NCBI RefSeq assembly: GCF_030272615.1 | Contig: NC_081411.1 | Location: forward strand, 209,714,244 to 209,778,243 | Reading direction: 5' to 3' | Source: Cryptomeria japonica | Lineage: Eukaryota; Streptophyta; Pinopsida; Cupressales; Cupressaceae | Length of the DNA stretch: 64,000 nt | Shown: positions 1 to 9,079 of the stretch, piece after piece | How the letters are laid out: the number at the start of each line of letters is the position of its first letter | How positions within the stretch are numbered: position 1 is the stretch's first letter | Notes under the pieces: model-generated | Told to the model about the DNA's origin: nothing | Seen by the model: only the letters and a program-made list of their open reading frames with translations | The model's database searches: none | Translations under genes and position numbers: made by a program

Positions 1-242
1 ATTATAAATTCTGGAAAATTTTCGTCGCACCTTCTAACTTCAAATGCCTCTAGATTTGGCCTCCGAAGTCCAATTTGGATGAAACAAAAGACAACAATGA
101 CTTTCTTGGACCTCCTCAATCCAATGGTGACCTTAGATTTGACCCATCAAGCCTCAATAATAACCTGCAATAGAAAGCTCCAAAATGCAAACCCCAAATA
201 ACATCAAATTTCTCTCAATTAGAAAACAAATGACACTCTAAT
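1..242 (-). mobile_element. Element A internal leader (Ty1/copia, window-edge fragment)
   Basis: This stretch lies directly inside the primer-binding site of the minus-strand LTR to its right, so by position it is the 5' untranslated leader of a minus-strand copia element whose body lies outside the window. No coding segment could be recognised in it. The assignment rests only on its place next to the PBS. Confidence 0.5.
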
Positions 243-255
243 GGCTCTGATACCA
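243..255 (-). promoter_or_regulatory. Primer-binding site of element A
   Basis: On the minus strand this reads TGGTATCAGAGCC, the usual plant Ty1/copia primer-binding site complementary to the 3' end of initiator methionine tRNA. It abuts the LTR end (TCTCACA on the minus strand), which fixes both the orientation and the LTR boundary. Confidence 0.85.
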
Positions 256-734
256 TGTGAGACATGGACTAGATCTGATATCATGTGATATTTTTTCAAG
301 ATCAAGAGGCAATGGAAAGTACAAATAAGAGAGGAAAAAGTAGATGATAGAAATAAACTGTATTCTATCAAGATGAAAATACTGATCAACTGGATCATCA
401 ATCGTTATATACAATGAAATAGAGCCTGCTTCTATAGGAAAGGCTATATGGATATGTGAGCACACAAGCATGACATGTGGCTCAATAAGAAACAAGGGTA
501 GGTAAGAAATAGGTGTGGGTAGGCAGGAGAACTAATATAATATTTCACATGAGGTGCAATGTAACAACAAGATAAGATCAACACCATAAATGGTGGAAAT
601 TCTTCTACACACACTATCCCAATGTGGCACAAACACCCAAGTGTCTCATACCCAAACTACTATGAAATGCATTTCCTAGGTAAACTTAAGTAAGGTGTAA
701 TAATATGCAAGATGAATAATTATTTACACCAATA
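256..734 (-). repeat. Element A LTR, Ty1/copia, about 479 bp
   Basis: On the minus strand the LTR begins TATTGGTGTAAAT (TG expected at the start, so one substitution) and ends TCTCACA against the PBS. Its first bases match the LTR fragment at 31466-31535 (TGTTGGTATAAAT, followed by a shared stretch with TTAAGTTTAC and TAGGA), so A and G are the same family in opposite orientation. Because the PBS is on its left, this is the 5' LTR of a minus-strand element. It holds only short chance ORFs. Confidence 0.8.
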
Positions 735-1060
735 ACTTGTTTGTCTGGTTCTATAAAAGTTTTGAATGGTAATCGACAATCAAATAGAATGACATGAATT
801 CAAATTTCACTCCAGTACTTTAGCTTTGAATTAATGCCACAGTAGCTAGTTCATGCAAGTGTGCCAATTAATGAGAGAATTGACAGTACCCAAATACCAT
901 AAATTGCATGATCAAGCCGAGATTTTCTATAATTACATTAATGCATTCTATCTTCAAGGTAATCCAGTGAATTGAGCTCTATAGAAATGTTGGAGAATTC
1001 AGAGTGTTGGGTGTGGGAAAATTTCAGAAAAATTTGTTAAGTTTTTCTCTTGCAGCTAAA
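735..1060. other. Spacer upstream of ORF H, with a splice-acceptor-like site
   Basis: No coding sequence was recognised. A pyrimidine-rich tract ending TTGCAG at 1050-1055 looks like a plant 3' splice site, five bases before the first ATG of ORF H. If real, H would be expressed from a spliced message; no donor was identified. Confidence 0.4.
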
Positions 1061-1705
1061 ATGAGCAAGGCGACGAGTGGGACTGGAGGTTCTAAGCCCA
1101 AAGCCACTGAGGAAAAGAAGGATAAGAAATACAAAGAAGAATTTATAGATTTTATGCCAGGGGATTCCATTGCTTTGAATACAAATGATTTGGCATGAAA
1201 ATATTTATGGAGCCAATGCAGAAACCCGACCATGCTTCATATGATCAGTACTGCTTTGTTTCATTATTTCTGGAATAATAGGGTTAAGGGTGTCCCGATG
1301 TCAAACCGTTGGGATTTAAATATGGCAAAGTTAATTGTGCTAGATGTGTATGTTAATGTGGATTTGATCAAAGAGTTGGCCAAATACAATTTCCCAGTAT
1401 CTAGGTTAATCAGAAGAAAGAACCAGTTTGCCCTAGTCTCAATTAACAAAGATAGCTTCGTTGAAGCTTTATAGATTACTGGTGCTGCATGTACATATAT
1501 AGATTTGGAGTGGATTATAGAGGATTATGACAAATACAAAGGTTTTATCAAGAATTATGCAATGCCCAAATACATGCCTAGGATGAATAGGAACCCGGTT
1601 ATAATTCTTGATAGTATCGAACAACCATTTGAAATCACACCTTTCCACCATTATATGCATTGCAGAATCTATGGATTATGCAGAGTGTTGGATTTTGATG
1701 GAGAT
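1061..1705 (+). pseudogene. ORF H, segment 1 (N-terminal part of a roughly 1,100-codon transposon ORF)
   Basis: One reading frame runs from the ATG at 1061 (MSKATSGTGG...) to the element B insertion. It is broken by a TGA at 1196-1198 and a TAG at 1472-1474 with the frame preserved. The start is lysine-rich (KKDKKYKEEF), followed by a mixed alpha-helical segment with no domain I can name. The frame is cut at 1705 by the B LTR and seems to resume at 16465. Total H (segments 1+2+3) is about 3.4 kb, close to the 3.26 kb second ORF of element B. I infer H is the second ORF of another non-autonomous copia-type element. Weak alternative: a decayed host gene. Confidence 0.5.
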
Positions 1706-2486
1706 TGTTAGGATTCCAAAAGATACTGAGAGGGGGGGTGAATCTGTATCTGACCGGTAAATTAATTTTCTTATCTTATAACATGAAAAGCATATTAAAA
1801 TTATGTACCGGTAAAGAAGAAATAATGCAGCAAACAAGAACAAGATCCACAACAAGAAAAGCACACCATAACATAATATTTTAATGAGGAACCCCGGTCT
1901 GGGAAAAACCTCGGTGGGATTTGTGACCCATAATATTCACTTACTCGCCAATAAGGGAATATTACTGCTACAATAGGGGCCCACACATGCAGGAAGGCCA
2001 AGTGCCTAGAGCTCACTGCTCAATTACAAAGGAAGTCACACTGACTTTCAAAAATGGATTATACTAATCCAATGTCTTATACTACTTCAAATTAGCATCT
2101 GCTATGCTAGATTCAGTACCAGTTTAAGCTCTGCTACATACATAAACCCTTACCAATAATTCACATATTAGGTCTGCTACCTTCTATTCATATTTTGCAT
2201 CATACCTCTCCTTACAACATTTAATAATCTACAATGATCTTATACATATATGAGTCATATTACAATGCACCATATCAGCTTACAAAATATTTACAATTAA
2301 TTAAAAAATACATTAATACAAAATTGTTGTTGGCTAGAGTGCTGATATTCTTCTTTTCTGGTGTCGGTGTTCTATATGCTGGTGTAGAGTATGTCGGTGT
2401 CAGTTCCTGTGTCTACTTGCCAGTATCACATGATTGTAAGGTTGCCATCAATGACAATACCTTCAATCACTTACAATTTCTCATTG
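1706..2486 (-). repeat. Element B left LTR (3' LTR), first part
   Basis: This is the 3' LTR of the minus-strand element. It starts TGTTAGGATTCC on the plus strand and is interrupted after CATTG at 2486 by element C; the remaining 19 bp follow C at 10512-10530. It aligns along its whole length with the right LTR at 15656-16464, with scattered substitutions. A region with GGGAAAAAC and TGTGACCC-like motifs sits mid-LTR, as in many plant copia LTRs. Confidence 0.85.
2482..2486. repeat. Target-site duplication of element C, left copy (CATTG)
   Basis: CATTG precedes the C LTR start here and the same CATTG follows the C 3' LTR at 10507-10511. The other B LTR shows the uninterrupted site (CTCATTGGAGTGTGCA near 16440). 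This gives a clean 5-bp duplication typical of gypsy integrases. Confidence 0.92.
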
Positions 2487-2657
2487 TGTAGCATCCTAAA
2501 ATTGCGACACTTGCAATTCCGACTGCATTTGGGTCTTCACAATGGTGATGCAACACTGAACCTGAATGGAGACCCCAAAACCTGTTTATGACACCAAAAA
2601 CTGCATTTTTTAGCACCCTGGCCTGATCCTCCTTGCACCCTACTGTCCCTGGAGGTG

Positions 2658-2750
2658 GGACCATGGCGCCCAGTGCCCTGGTCCTTCAGGACTAGGGTGC
2701 CCAGTGCCCTGGTCCCCCAGGACCATGGCGCCCAGTGCCCTGGTCCCTGG
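2658..2750 (+). repeat. 31-bp GC-rich tandem repeat, three units, in the C LTR U3
   Basis: Three 31-bp units start at 2658, 2689 and 2720, each built on GCCCAGTGCCCTGGTCC. Each unit can fold through GGTCC/GGACC pairing. The array is kept in the 3' LTR near 9405-9497, so it was present when the element inserted. Position upstream of the TATA box suits a promoter-proximal regulatory array (inference). Confidence 0.85.
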
Positions 2751-2869
2751 CCCTATTTTGGGCCCGGTCTCTTATGGGGCTTTGGGTCTTTAAGTTTGCA
2801 AATTGGAAAATAAGGTTGCTATGTCGGCCCAAGGTCGTAAAAATCAGTCTTTCAACCCTAATTGACAAG

Positions 2870-2877
2870 TATATAAA
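2870..2877 (+). promoter_or_regulatory. TATA box of the C 5' LTR
   Basis: TATATAAA lies 384 bp into the LTR, after the GC-rich repeats and before a pyrimidine-rich stretch (TTTCCCCTCCC). The same box is at 9616-9623 in the 3' LTR. It is the best candidate for the U3/R promoter. Confidence 0.7.
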
Positions 2878-3756
2878 CTACATTTCCCCTCCCACTTGAG
2901 GAGGTAAGAAAAAGGAAGGACATATGTGTACAAGAGGTGAAAGCGCTAGGCAAACATTCAAACATTCAAGCATTCAAGCATTCCTTCAAGCAATTGAGCA
3001 TTCTAAGTCTCCATTCAAGGCTAAGTGTTGCATTCAAGACAAGGATTCAACCATTGAAGAGGAGATCACATACCACATACAACATACAACATACAACAAC
3101 ATTTACACCTTCGCATGTAAGAATACAAACATTCTTACAACAAGGTATCAGTACTTGTTTACATTACAAACATTTACATTTACAGCATTCTCATTTCTTG
3201 GTTAATTCCAAAACCGGGGTTTGACCTAAAGGCAAACCCCTAATCCCTAACCCCCCAATCATCCTCTCTTTTCTGTGTGTAGGTTGCAGGTACGCGGCTG
3301 TAATTGAAGATTTGGAATCCTTGTGCAGAGACGAACAGATCCCCCTTCGTTTCGCGGATTTTTCGGAGGATCGTGCGCATGCCGGGTACTGTCATCCCAT
3401 GAACTTTCACTTGAATTTGTGGAACAGCATCATTTCGACATTTTACTGCTAATTCCAGGTCCGCAGCTTCATCCCATATCCCTATCTCTGTTTATAAGAG
3501 AATCTTTCTTGCTTCTACATACATTCCTAGTTCAATCTTTTATCTACATTCTTTACAAAAGAGGGTATCCTTGATGTCTCAACCCTTGAAACTCATTTAG
3601 AATCCAATCTTGTATTGTGTGGGATTGGATCTTGTGGGTTTCAACCCCTCTTTTGAATGTAAAGTCCCTCCTAAGTGAAAACCATCAATCCTAGTGACCC
3701 CCTTTCTCCTTGGAGTGGGGGAGAACACCTAGGGTTCGATTTTCCGCTTTACATTT

Positions 3757-3774
3757 TGGTGAACCCGACGTGAA
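3757..3774 (+). promoter_or_regulatory. Primer-binding site of element C
   Basis: TGGTGAACCCGACGTGAA lies 3 bp after the LTR end and has the TGG start expected of a tRNA 3'-CCA complement. Which tRNA it matches was not determined. Confidence 0.75.
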
Positions 3775-4936
3775 CATTCTAATTCTGATTATTCATGGTT
3801 ATATCTGAAAAATTTTCTCCTTTAATTACATTTCCATGTTTGATCTTTGGCAAATTTTAGAGGTTAATTGCACAAAACCCTAAATTTTCTTTTTAATAAT
3901 TGAGCTTGCGAAATGTTTAATTATTAATTCTTGTTTCAGATCTACCCTTCTACTGCAAATTGTCAAATCATATCTGTGCTTTAATTTTGAAAATTAAGTG
4001 GTTAAGTGTCAAAACCCTAATTTTTAAAACCCTCTTGATTCAACCTTTGACTGATAATTTCACTGAATAAAACATCTCCAAATCAGCTGTAATTTTGGAT
4101 TCCGCAACAAAATCATAATATCTCTCATCCCTGAAAATTTGGAAAAAAGTTGCGAGGACCGTGTGCACCCCGAGTGCCATCGTCCCCGACATTTTTTCCA
4201 AAATTTCGGGAGCTAGATCTTGTTGTATTTTTCTGCTAAAATCCAGAATTTTGGTTGATTTCATCAATTCTAACACTTTCAAAAATAAAGTCAAAGTTGG
4301 TCTAGGAATTGCTTGGATTAAGGCTTCTAATCATTCAAAAAATTGTTGAAACTGAAATTCATGTCAAAATTGTGTTTCTTACTGCCCTAAATCTGAAAAG
4401 TGTGTTGGCATTCATTCGAAATTTCAGTGCTTTATTCAAATTTTTGCAATTTGTGACTTTTGAAATTAAATGTTTAATTGCAACAACCTTGATTTCCACT
4501 TTCAAAATTGAATTTTGTGTGAAATTGAGTCAATTTTTAAATTTCAAAGCCTGCATTGCTTTTAGTATTCCCTCTAAAATCATAAAATTCAAAATTTCAG
4601 TTTCCCTCTCTTTTTCAAAATTCAAATTTTGCATTTTTCAACAATCTTGGTAGGGTTCAATTTCGAGATTGCAACTTTAATTTGGCCTATCTACAGATCA
4701 TAAAATCACTCAATTTTTTCAGGTTAGCTTTAAAATCATCATAACTTTCATCCCTAAAAATTTTGAAAAAAGTTGCGAGGACCGTGTGCACTCCATTCGC
4801 CACGGTCTCGGACATTTTTTCTGAAATTTTGGGAGATTGTCCAGATTGTATTTAACAGCTTAAATCTAGGAGATTGACTGATTTTACTGAAATTTGCTAC
4901 CTCTAAAATTCAAAATCTTCTCTCTCTCTTTAGTGC
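3775..4936 (+). other. Untranslated leader of element C with two copies of a GC-rich module
   Basis: This 1.16 kb, AT-rich leader has no convincing ORF. Two diverged copies of a module of about 145 bp lie at about 4117-4260 and 4737-4880. Each carries TTGCGAGGACCGTGTGCA followed by a GACATTTTTT tract. A third relative sits in U5 of each LTR. The spacing between PBS and gag would suit packaging or translation signals, but that is inference. Confidence 0.7.
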
Positions 4937-6805
4937 ATGAGTTTTACAACAATAAGCCCTACTTACACTATTCCCGTTAGACGAAGCCTTAGAATTAAGT
5001 CTTTCCAAGGTTTAATTACTAAGGAGATGGAACCTAATTTGAATGGCCTTTTTAATGAGGACACGGGTAATTCCTCTAATCCTCCTAATGATGAAGAAGC
5101 TCTCCATGAGGTTTCTATAGAACAACTTTCAAAATTGGATAACCAATTTGACGATTTTCGACAATGGATGTCTCAAGAATACCCCGATAGTCAAGCTCTT
5201 CCTTTAATTGAGGGTCTAAAATGTATGCTTCAAAGTGATAAGAATGGAATTGATATTTTGCGTGGTATTGCACACATTGTGGATTCGAATGTGATGCCTA
5301 TGAAGAGTTGTGCTGAAACTTTGGGTTATACACAACCTCCTACTCAAGACAATCATTCTATCCCTTTGACAACTTCTATTGCTAGTATACCTACTTTTAC
5401 ATCAAACATAATGACTACTTCAATACAAGACATTCCACCTATGATCACCAGTCATGGGGGCAATCCTTCTTCTTCAATTAACCCTCTTCCTTCATTTAAT
5501 CTAATTTCTTCATTCATTCCTTCAGTAAGTGTTCCTATTTCATCTTCGCAAATGAACCTGGCGCAAGGGGGCAATCCATTTAATCATTCCATTCCTCCTT
5601 GTAGTGTTCCTCCTTTCCAATCATCTCCTATGACTAACTATCATAGTGTCTTGCCACCTTACTCTCTACCTTCTTTCAATAACATAACACCTCCATCACA
5701 ATCTAACTCTTCGACTGAAGCGACCATTAACAATCCTGCACAAACTGTCTCTTCTTTACAGCAACAAATTGCCTCTATGAATCAATCTAAGTTTAGTGTG
5801 CCCACATTTGATGTTGTGAGCCCACTTTCTCTTGACATTGTTCGAGCTATTCCCCCTAAACATGTTGAAATTCCGCATTTGGAGCTTTATAATGGTAAGG
5901 GTGATCCTCTAAGACATGTTAAGACTTTTCAAACAATATGTACTGATTTTGCTTATGACCAAAGGTTGCTTGCAAAACTGTTTACTAGAACATTAAGAGA
6001 CAAAGCCCTACAATGGTATTGCTCGTTGCCTTCCTATTCTATTACTTCTTTCGAACAACTTGCAAATGCTTTCATTCAACAATTTCAAAACAATATAAGT
6101 CCTAAAGTTACTTTGATTGATTTAATGCATTGTAAACAAGGTGTTAAAGAAAAAGTGACTGATTTCATTGGTAGATATAAGCATTTGTATGCTCAAATTT
6201 CTTTTCCAGTACCTGACAATGATATTCAAAGAATCTTTATTTATAATTTACAAAAAGATATTAGAGAAAAACTTCTATTTTCTGAGTTTACTTCTTTCCA
6301 ACAGTTGTGTGCAACTCTTCACAATTATCAACTGACTGTGAGTCAAATGGAACAAGAAAATCCTATGGCTCCGAGTGATAAGGGCGATAGTAGTCAAAAA
6401 CCATTTGGGAAGTTTAAACCGAATAGAGATTCCATTAAATTCAATGAAAACATCATCAATAATGTGAATGCAGCATCAGGTGTGCCTCCTATTTCTAAGT
6501 TTTTCAAGAAAGAAAGAAAGTTTACTCCTTTGAATGAATCATTGCATAGTATTATGAATAAATTATTGGAACAAAATGTGCTTACTCTTCCTCCTATAAG
6601 GCAAATAGATCCTACAAAGATTAATTCACCTTATTTTGATAACAAATCTTTTTGTCAATTTCATCGTCAACCTGGGCATGATACTGAAAAATGTTTTGCT
6701 TTAAAGGGTAAAATTAAAGATTTGATTAATAATAATACTATCTCTGTTTCTTGTGTGAATGATAAAGGCAATACATCTGTAGCTCCTCCTAACCAAAACC
6801 TTTAG
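4937..6805 (+). CDS. gag: Element C gag protein, 622 aa
   Basis: Starts at the ATG at 4937, right after a CTCTCTCTCT tract. The N-terminal 290 residues are Ser/Pro/Asn-rich and probably disordered. Residues about 315-480 form a retrotransposon gag (capsid-like) domain: a GKGDPLRHVKTF motif, a KALQWY motif and an F...FIQQF helix near the usual places. A shortened zinc knuckle-like motif with Cys/His spacing CQFHRQPGHDTEKC follows near residue 575, of the type seen in Tat/Ogre-like gypsy gags. The stop is TAG at 6803-6805. The reading frame continues without shift into the protease segment, so the stop may be a CAG-to-TAG mutation or a read-through site. Confidence 0.85.
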   Translation: MSFTTISPTYTIPVRRSLRIKSFQGLITKEMEPNLNGLFNEDTGNSSNPPNDEEALHEVSIEQLSKLDNQFDDFRQWMSQEYPDSQALPLIEGLKCMLQSDKNGIDILRGIAHIVDSNVMPMKSCAETLGYTQPPTQDNHSIPLTTSIASIPTFTSNIMTTSIQDIPPMITSHGGNPSSSINPLPSFNLISSFIPSVSVPISSSQMNLAQGGNPFNHSIPPCSVPPFQSSPMTNYHSVLPPYSLPSFNNITPPSQSNSSTEATINNPAQTVSSLQQQIASMNQSKFSVPTFDVVSPLSLDIVRAIPPKHVEIPHLELYNGKGDPLRHVKTFQTICTDFAYDQRLLAKLFTRTLRDKALQWYCSLPSYSITSFEQLANAFIQQFQNNISPKVTLIDLMHCKQGVKEKVTDFIGRYKHLYAQISFPVPDNDIQRIFIYNLQKDIREKLLFSEFTSFQQLCATLHNYQLTVSQMEQENPMAPSDKGDSSQKPFGKFKPNRDSIKFNENIINNVNAASGVPPISKFFKKERKFTPLNESLHSIMNKLLEQNVLTLPPIRQIDPTKINSPYFDNKSFCQFHRQPGHDTEKCFALKGKIKDLINNNTISVSCVNDKGNTSVAPPNQNL

Positions 6806-7441
6806 ATTTTTACTGATCCGTTACCTTCTCATACCTCTAATGCGATTGATACTAATGATTCCTCTGTCTCACCTGATGATCTTGTGTCTATGACTCTGAA
6901 TGTGATTAACTTTGTAGAGCAACCGAAAATCCCTAAAGAACCTTCCATCACCTTTGATTCCAGTGAAACTATCAGGGCACCTGATGGTCCTTTATATATA
7001 GTTGCAAAAGTCAAGAATACACCTTGTCGTGGAGTGCTTATTGATCCTTCTTGCATGGTTAATATCATTACTGAAGAATTTCTTTTTACTTTGCAATTGA
7101 ATCAAGTGATCTATGAAAAAACAAATGTGGTTGTGAAACTATTTGATGCATTTTCTTCTCCTGCAATTGGTTCTATTACATTACCTATTGAGGTCCATAA
7201 CAAATCCCTTGATGTGAACTTTGCTATTATTCCATCGTCCGAACAATTTCATGTGAAGCTAGGCTATCCTTGGCTATCTTCCATGAAAGCTATTGCTTCT
7301 CCTATTCACAAGTGTTTGAAATTTCCCCATAATGGTGAAATTGTTACTATCAATCATAGTCTCTTTAAACTAGCTGAAAGAACTTCTAGTGTTCCTATTG
7401 ATTATTTTTGGCCTAAACAATTCCAATCTCTTCCACCGTGA
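6806..7441 (+). pseudogene. Element C protease segment (retropepsin-like)
   Basis: The same frame as gag continues for 211 codons to a TGA at 7439-7441. Around 7020-7070 the protein reads GVLIDPSCMVNIITEEF, the place of the retropepsin active-site loop, where gypsy families normally have D-[ST]-G or D-G-[GS]. Here it is D-P-S, so proteolytic activity is doubtful. A later stretch with KLGYPWL fits the second half of gypsy protease domains (GxPWL). The first Met is at 6884, but the frame is open from the gag stop. Confidence 0.7.
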
Positions 7442-8362
7442 AGTGATCCTCTTTTCAAATCTTATCAAAAGTGGAAAAAAGATATGATCTTATCTCTAAG
7501 TGAACCTAGAACACCCAAACTTGATATTCCTATCATTCTTGAGAAGGAAGTTCTTCCTTTGAAAGATAAAACTAATGTCTTTCCTCAAGAAGATTCCCAA
7601 CCCATCCCCATGGATGTGACTATGTCTATGTCTAATAAACTTCCTAAAAGTAGACCTATACCTCCTCATCATGATGGACTTGGTCTCCTTCCTAAACCAA
7701 ATATTCTTCCTTTATATGGAGCCGTTCCTCCTTCTTCTTCTTATAGAGAGAAGAGACCTTCTTCTTCTCCTATTATCCAACCTAAGAGACCACAACCCAA
7801 ACACCCAAGTGATAAGGATGAGAATATTCCTCCTCCTCAATCTTCTCAACTTCCTACTAAGACTAGACGAAATCGTTTTGCACGTGAACGCCGACAAAAG
7901 CGTCGTCTTAGAGCTCAAGCAGCTGCTTCTCAAACTTTGCAATCCCCAAAAACACTTTCAGCTAGCATTATTCCATTTTTTCCTCAGCCAAAAATTGAGC
8001 CAAAATCTCCTAAACATAAGATGCATGATGGTCTTGATCCTACGCGAGTTAAAGATCCTATTTTTATAAATCTTGATGATGATATAGATGAAAATGTTAT
8101 TCATGATGAAAATGTTACTCCTCTTCATTCTGATAGTGAATATGAATATGTTGATGTTGATAACCATTTATCTAACGAATTTTCTAAAGCACTTATCCTA
8201 GCTCCTAGACAAGAACAACGTGGCTTGGAACATGAAAATAGCCCTTGTTTGGATCTCGTGATAGCTCCATTTGCTGTGTTGGATGTTCCTCCTATAGTGT
8301 GTTTCCTGCCTTCCCGAAATATTGATCAGCAAGATCGGCGAGTAGATGACATGCTAGACTAG
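7442..8362 (+). pseudogene. Element C third ORF segment, basic Pro/Ser-rich region
   Basis: In frame with the two preceding segments, it runs 306 codons after the TGA; the first Met is at 7484. It is rich in Pro, Ser, Lys and Arg. A cluster of basic residues (RRNRFARERRQKRRLRAQAAA) near 7862-7925 looks like a nucleic-acid binding or nuclear localisation patch. An acidic Asp/Glu stretch follows (8070-8160). There is no similarity I can see to reverse transcriptase, RNase H or integrase. In autonomous relatives, polymerase should begin about here, so this segment marks where pol has been lost or replaced. Confidence 0.6.
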
Positions 8363-9064
8363 TTTCATTTGCATAGTAGACTCTTTCCTCCTCTCTTTTG
8401 TTACTTCTTCTATGTGTTATTCTCATTCTTCTATTTGTTGTCCTTAGTGTTGTCTACTTGAGGATGATGCAAAGCATTGCGACCTCTTTTGGTCTCTCTC
8501 ATGTTGACTCAAAAGACACATGTTTTCCCTTCTTCTAGGTGACCTTCCTTGATTGGGGAATGAAGAACAATTATGCATACAGCATACTGACCCCAAGGAA
8601 AGCGAAGTCACCTTGTGCTTTGTGTTTTGTAGCTATTATCCTTGGGCTTATCTCACACTTGGGGGCTAAATCCTTGTGATAATGTGCTCCTTTTCCTTCT
8701 CATTTCCTATATGTATCACTACCTTAAAGCAATCACCCCCGATGAGGCATGTGCGATCACTTTAATGTAGGGGGGCATACACCCTGTTCATATCTCTTCA
8801 AGATACTTGAAAATTTCTTGACAAATTTAGTTTTGCCTTCAAAATTTTTGATATCTTTCTTGCATGACTCATAGTGAGGGAACCTTACTACTGACAGTCA
8901 TGGTTCTCCCTCGTGATCTTCCCTTTTACTTTGTCAATTGAAGTCGTAAGATCCTTAGTCCACTGGGGGCTTGGTATATCTTGCCTTCTTGACGTGGTGA
9001 AAGTCTTTCAATGTCGTTTCCTTGTACTTTACAGGAAGAATGGGAGTATGCTTATACTCCCACT
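8363..9064 (+). other. Element C 3' untranslated region
   Basis: No ORF of note. The sequence is pyrimidine-rich (CCTCCTCTCTTTTG, TTCTTCTATGTG) with several GGGGGC patches, and leads into the purine tract. No pol remnant was seen in any frame. Confidence 0.6.
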
Positions 9065-9079
9065 AAAGTGGGGGCTAAA
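9065..9079 (+). promoter_or_regulatory. Polypurine tract of element C
   Basis: AAAGTGGGGGCTAAA directly precedes the 3' LTR start TGTAGCATCC, as expected for the plus-strand primer of a gypsy element. Confidence 0.85.

Larger units (their letters stand above)
2487..3753 (+). repeat. Element C 5' LTR, 1,267 bp
   Basis: Begins TGTAGCATCC and ends GCTTTACA. It contains a GC-rich 31-bp tandem repeat in U3, a TATA box at 2870-2877, a run of CATTCAAG repeats just after it (about 2955-3010) and a U5 region with a GC-rich motif (3361-3398) that recurs in the leader. A short ORF beginning MCTRGESARQ occurs in both LTRs but consists of this repeat and is not a gene. Confidence 0.93.

Noticed and set aside
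1701-1705. A target-site duplication for element B (GAGAT)
   Set aside because: The 5 bp beyond the right LTR are ATTCA; no match.
2924-3224. Short plus-strand ORFs beginning MCTRGESARQ and MKALGKHSNI in the C LTR
   Set aside because: They sit in both LTRs and consist of CATTCAAG-type repeats; no protein-like features.
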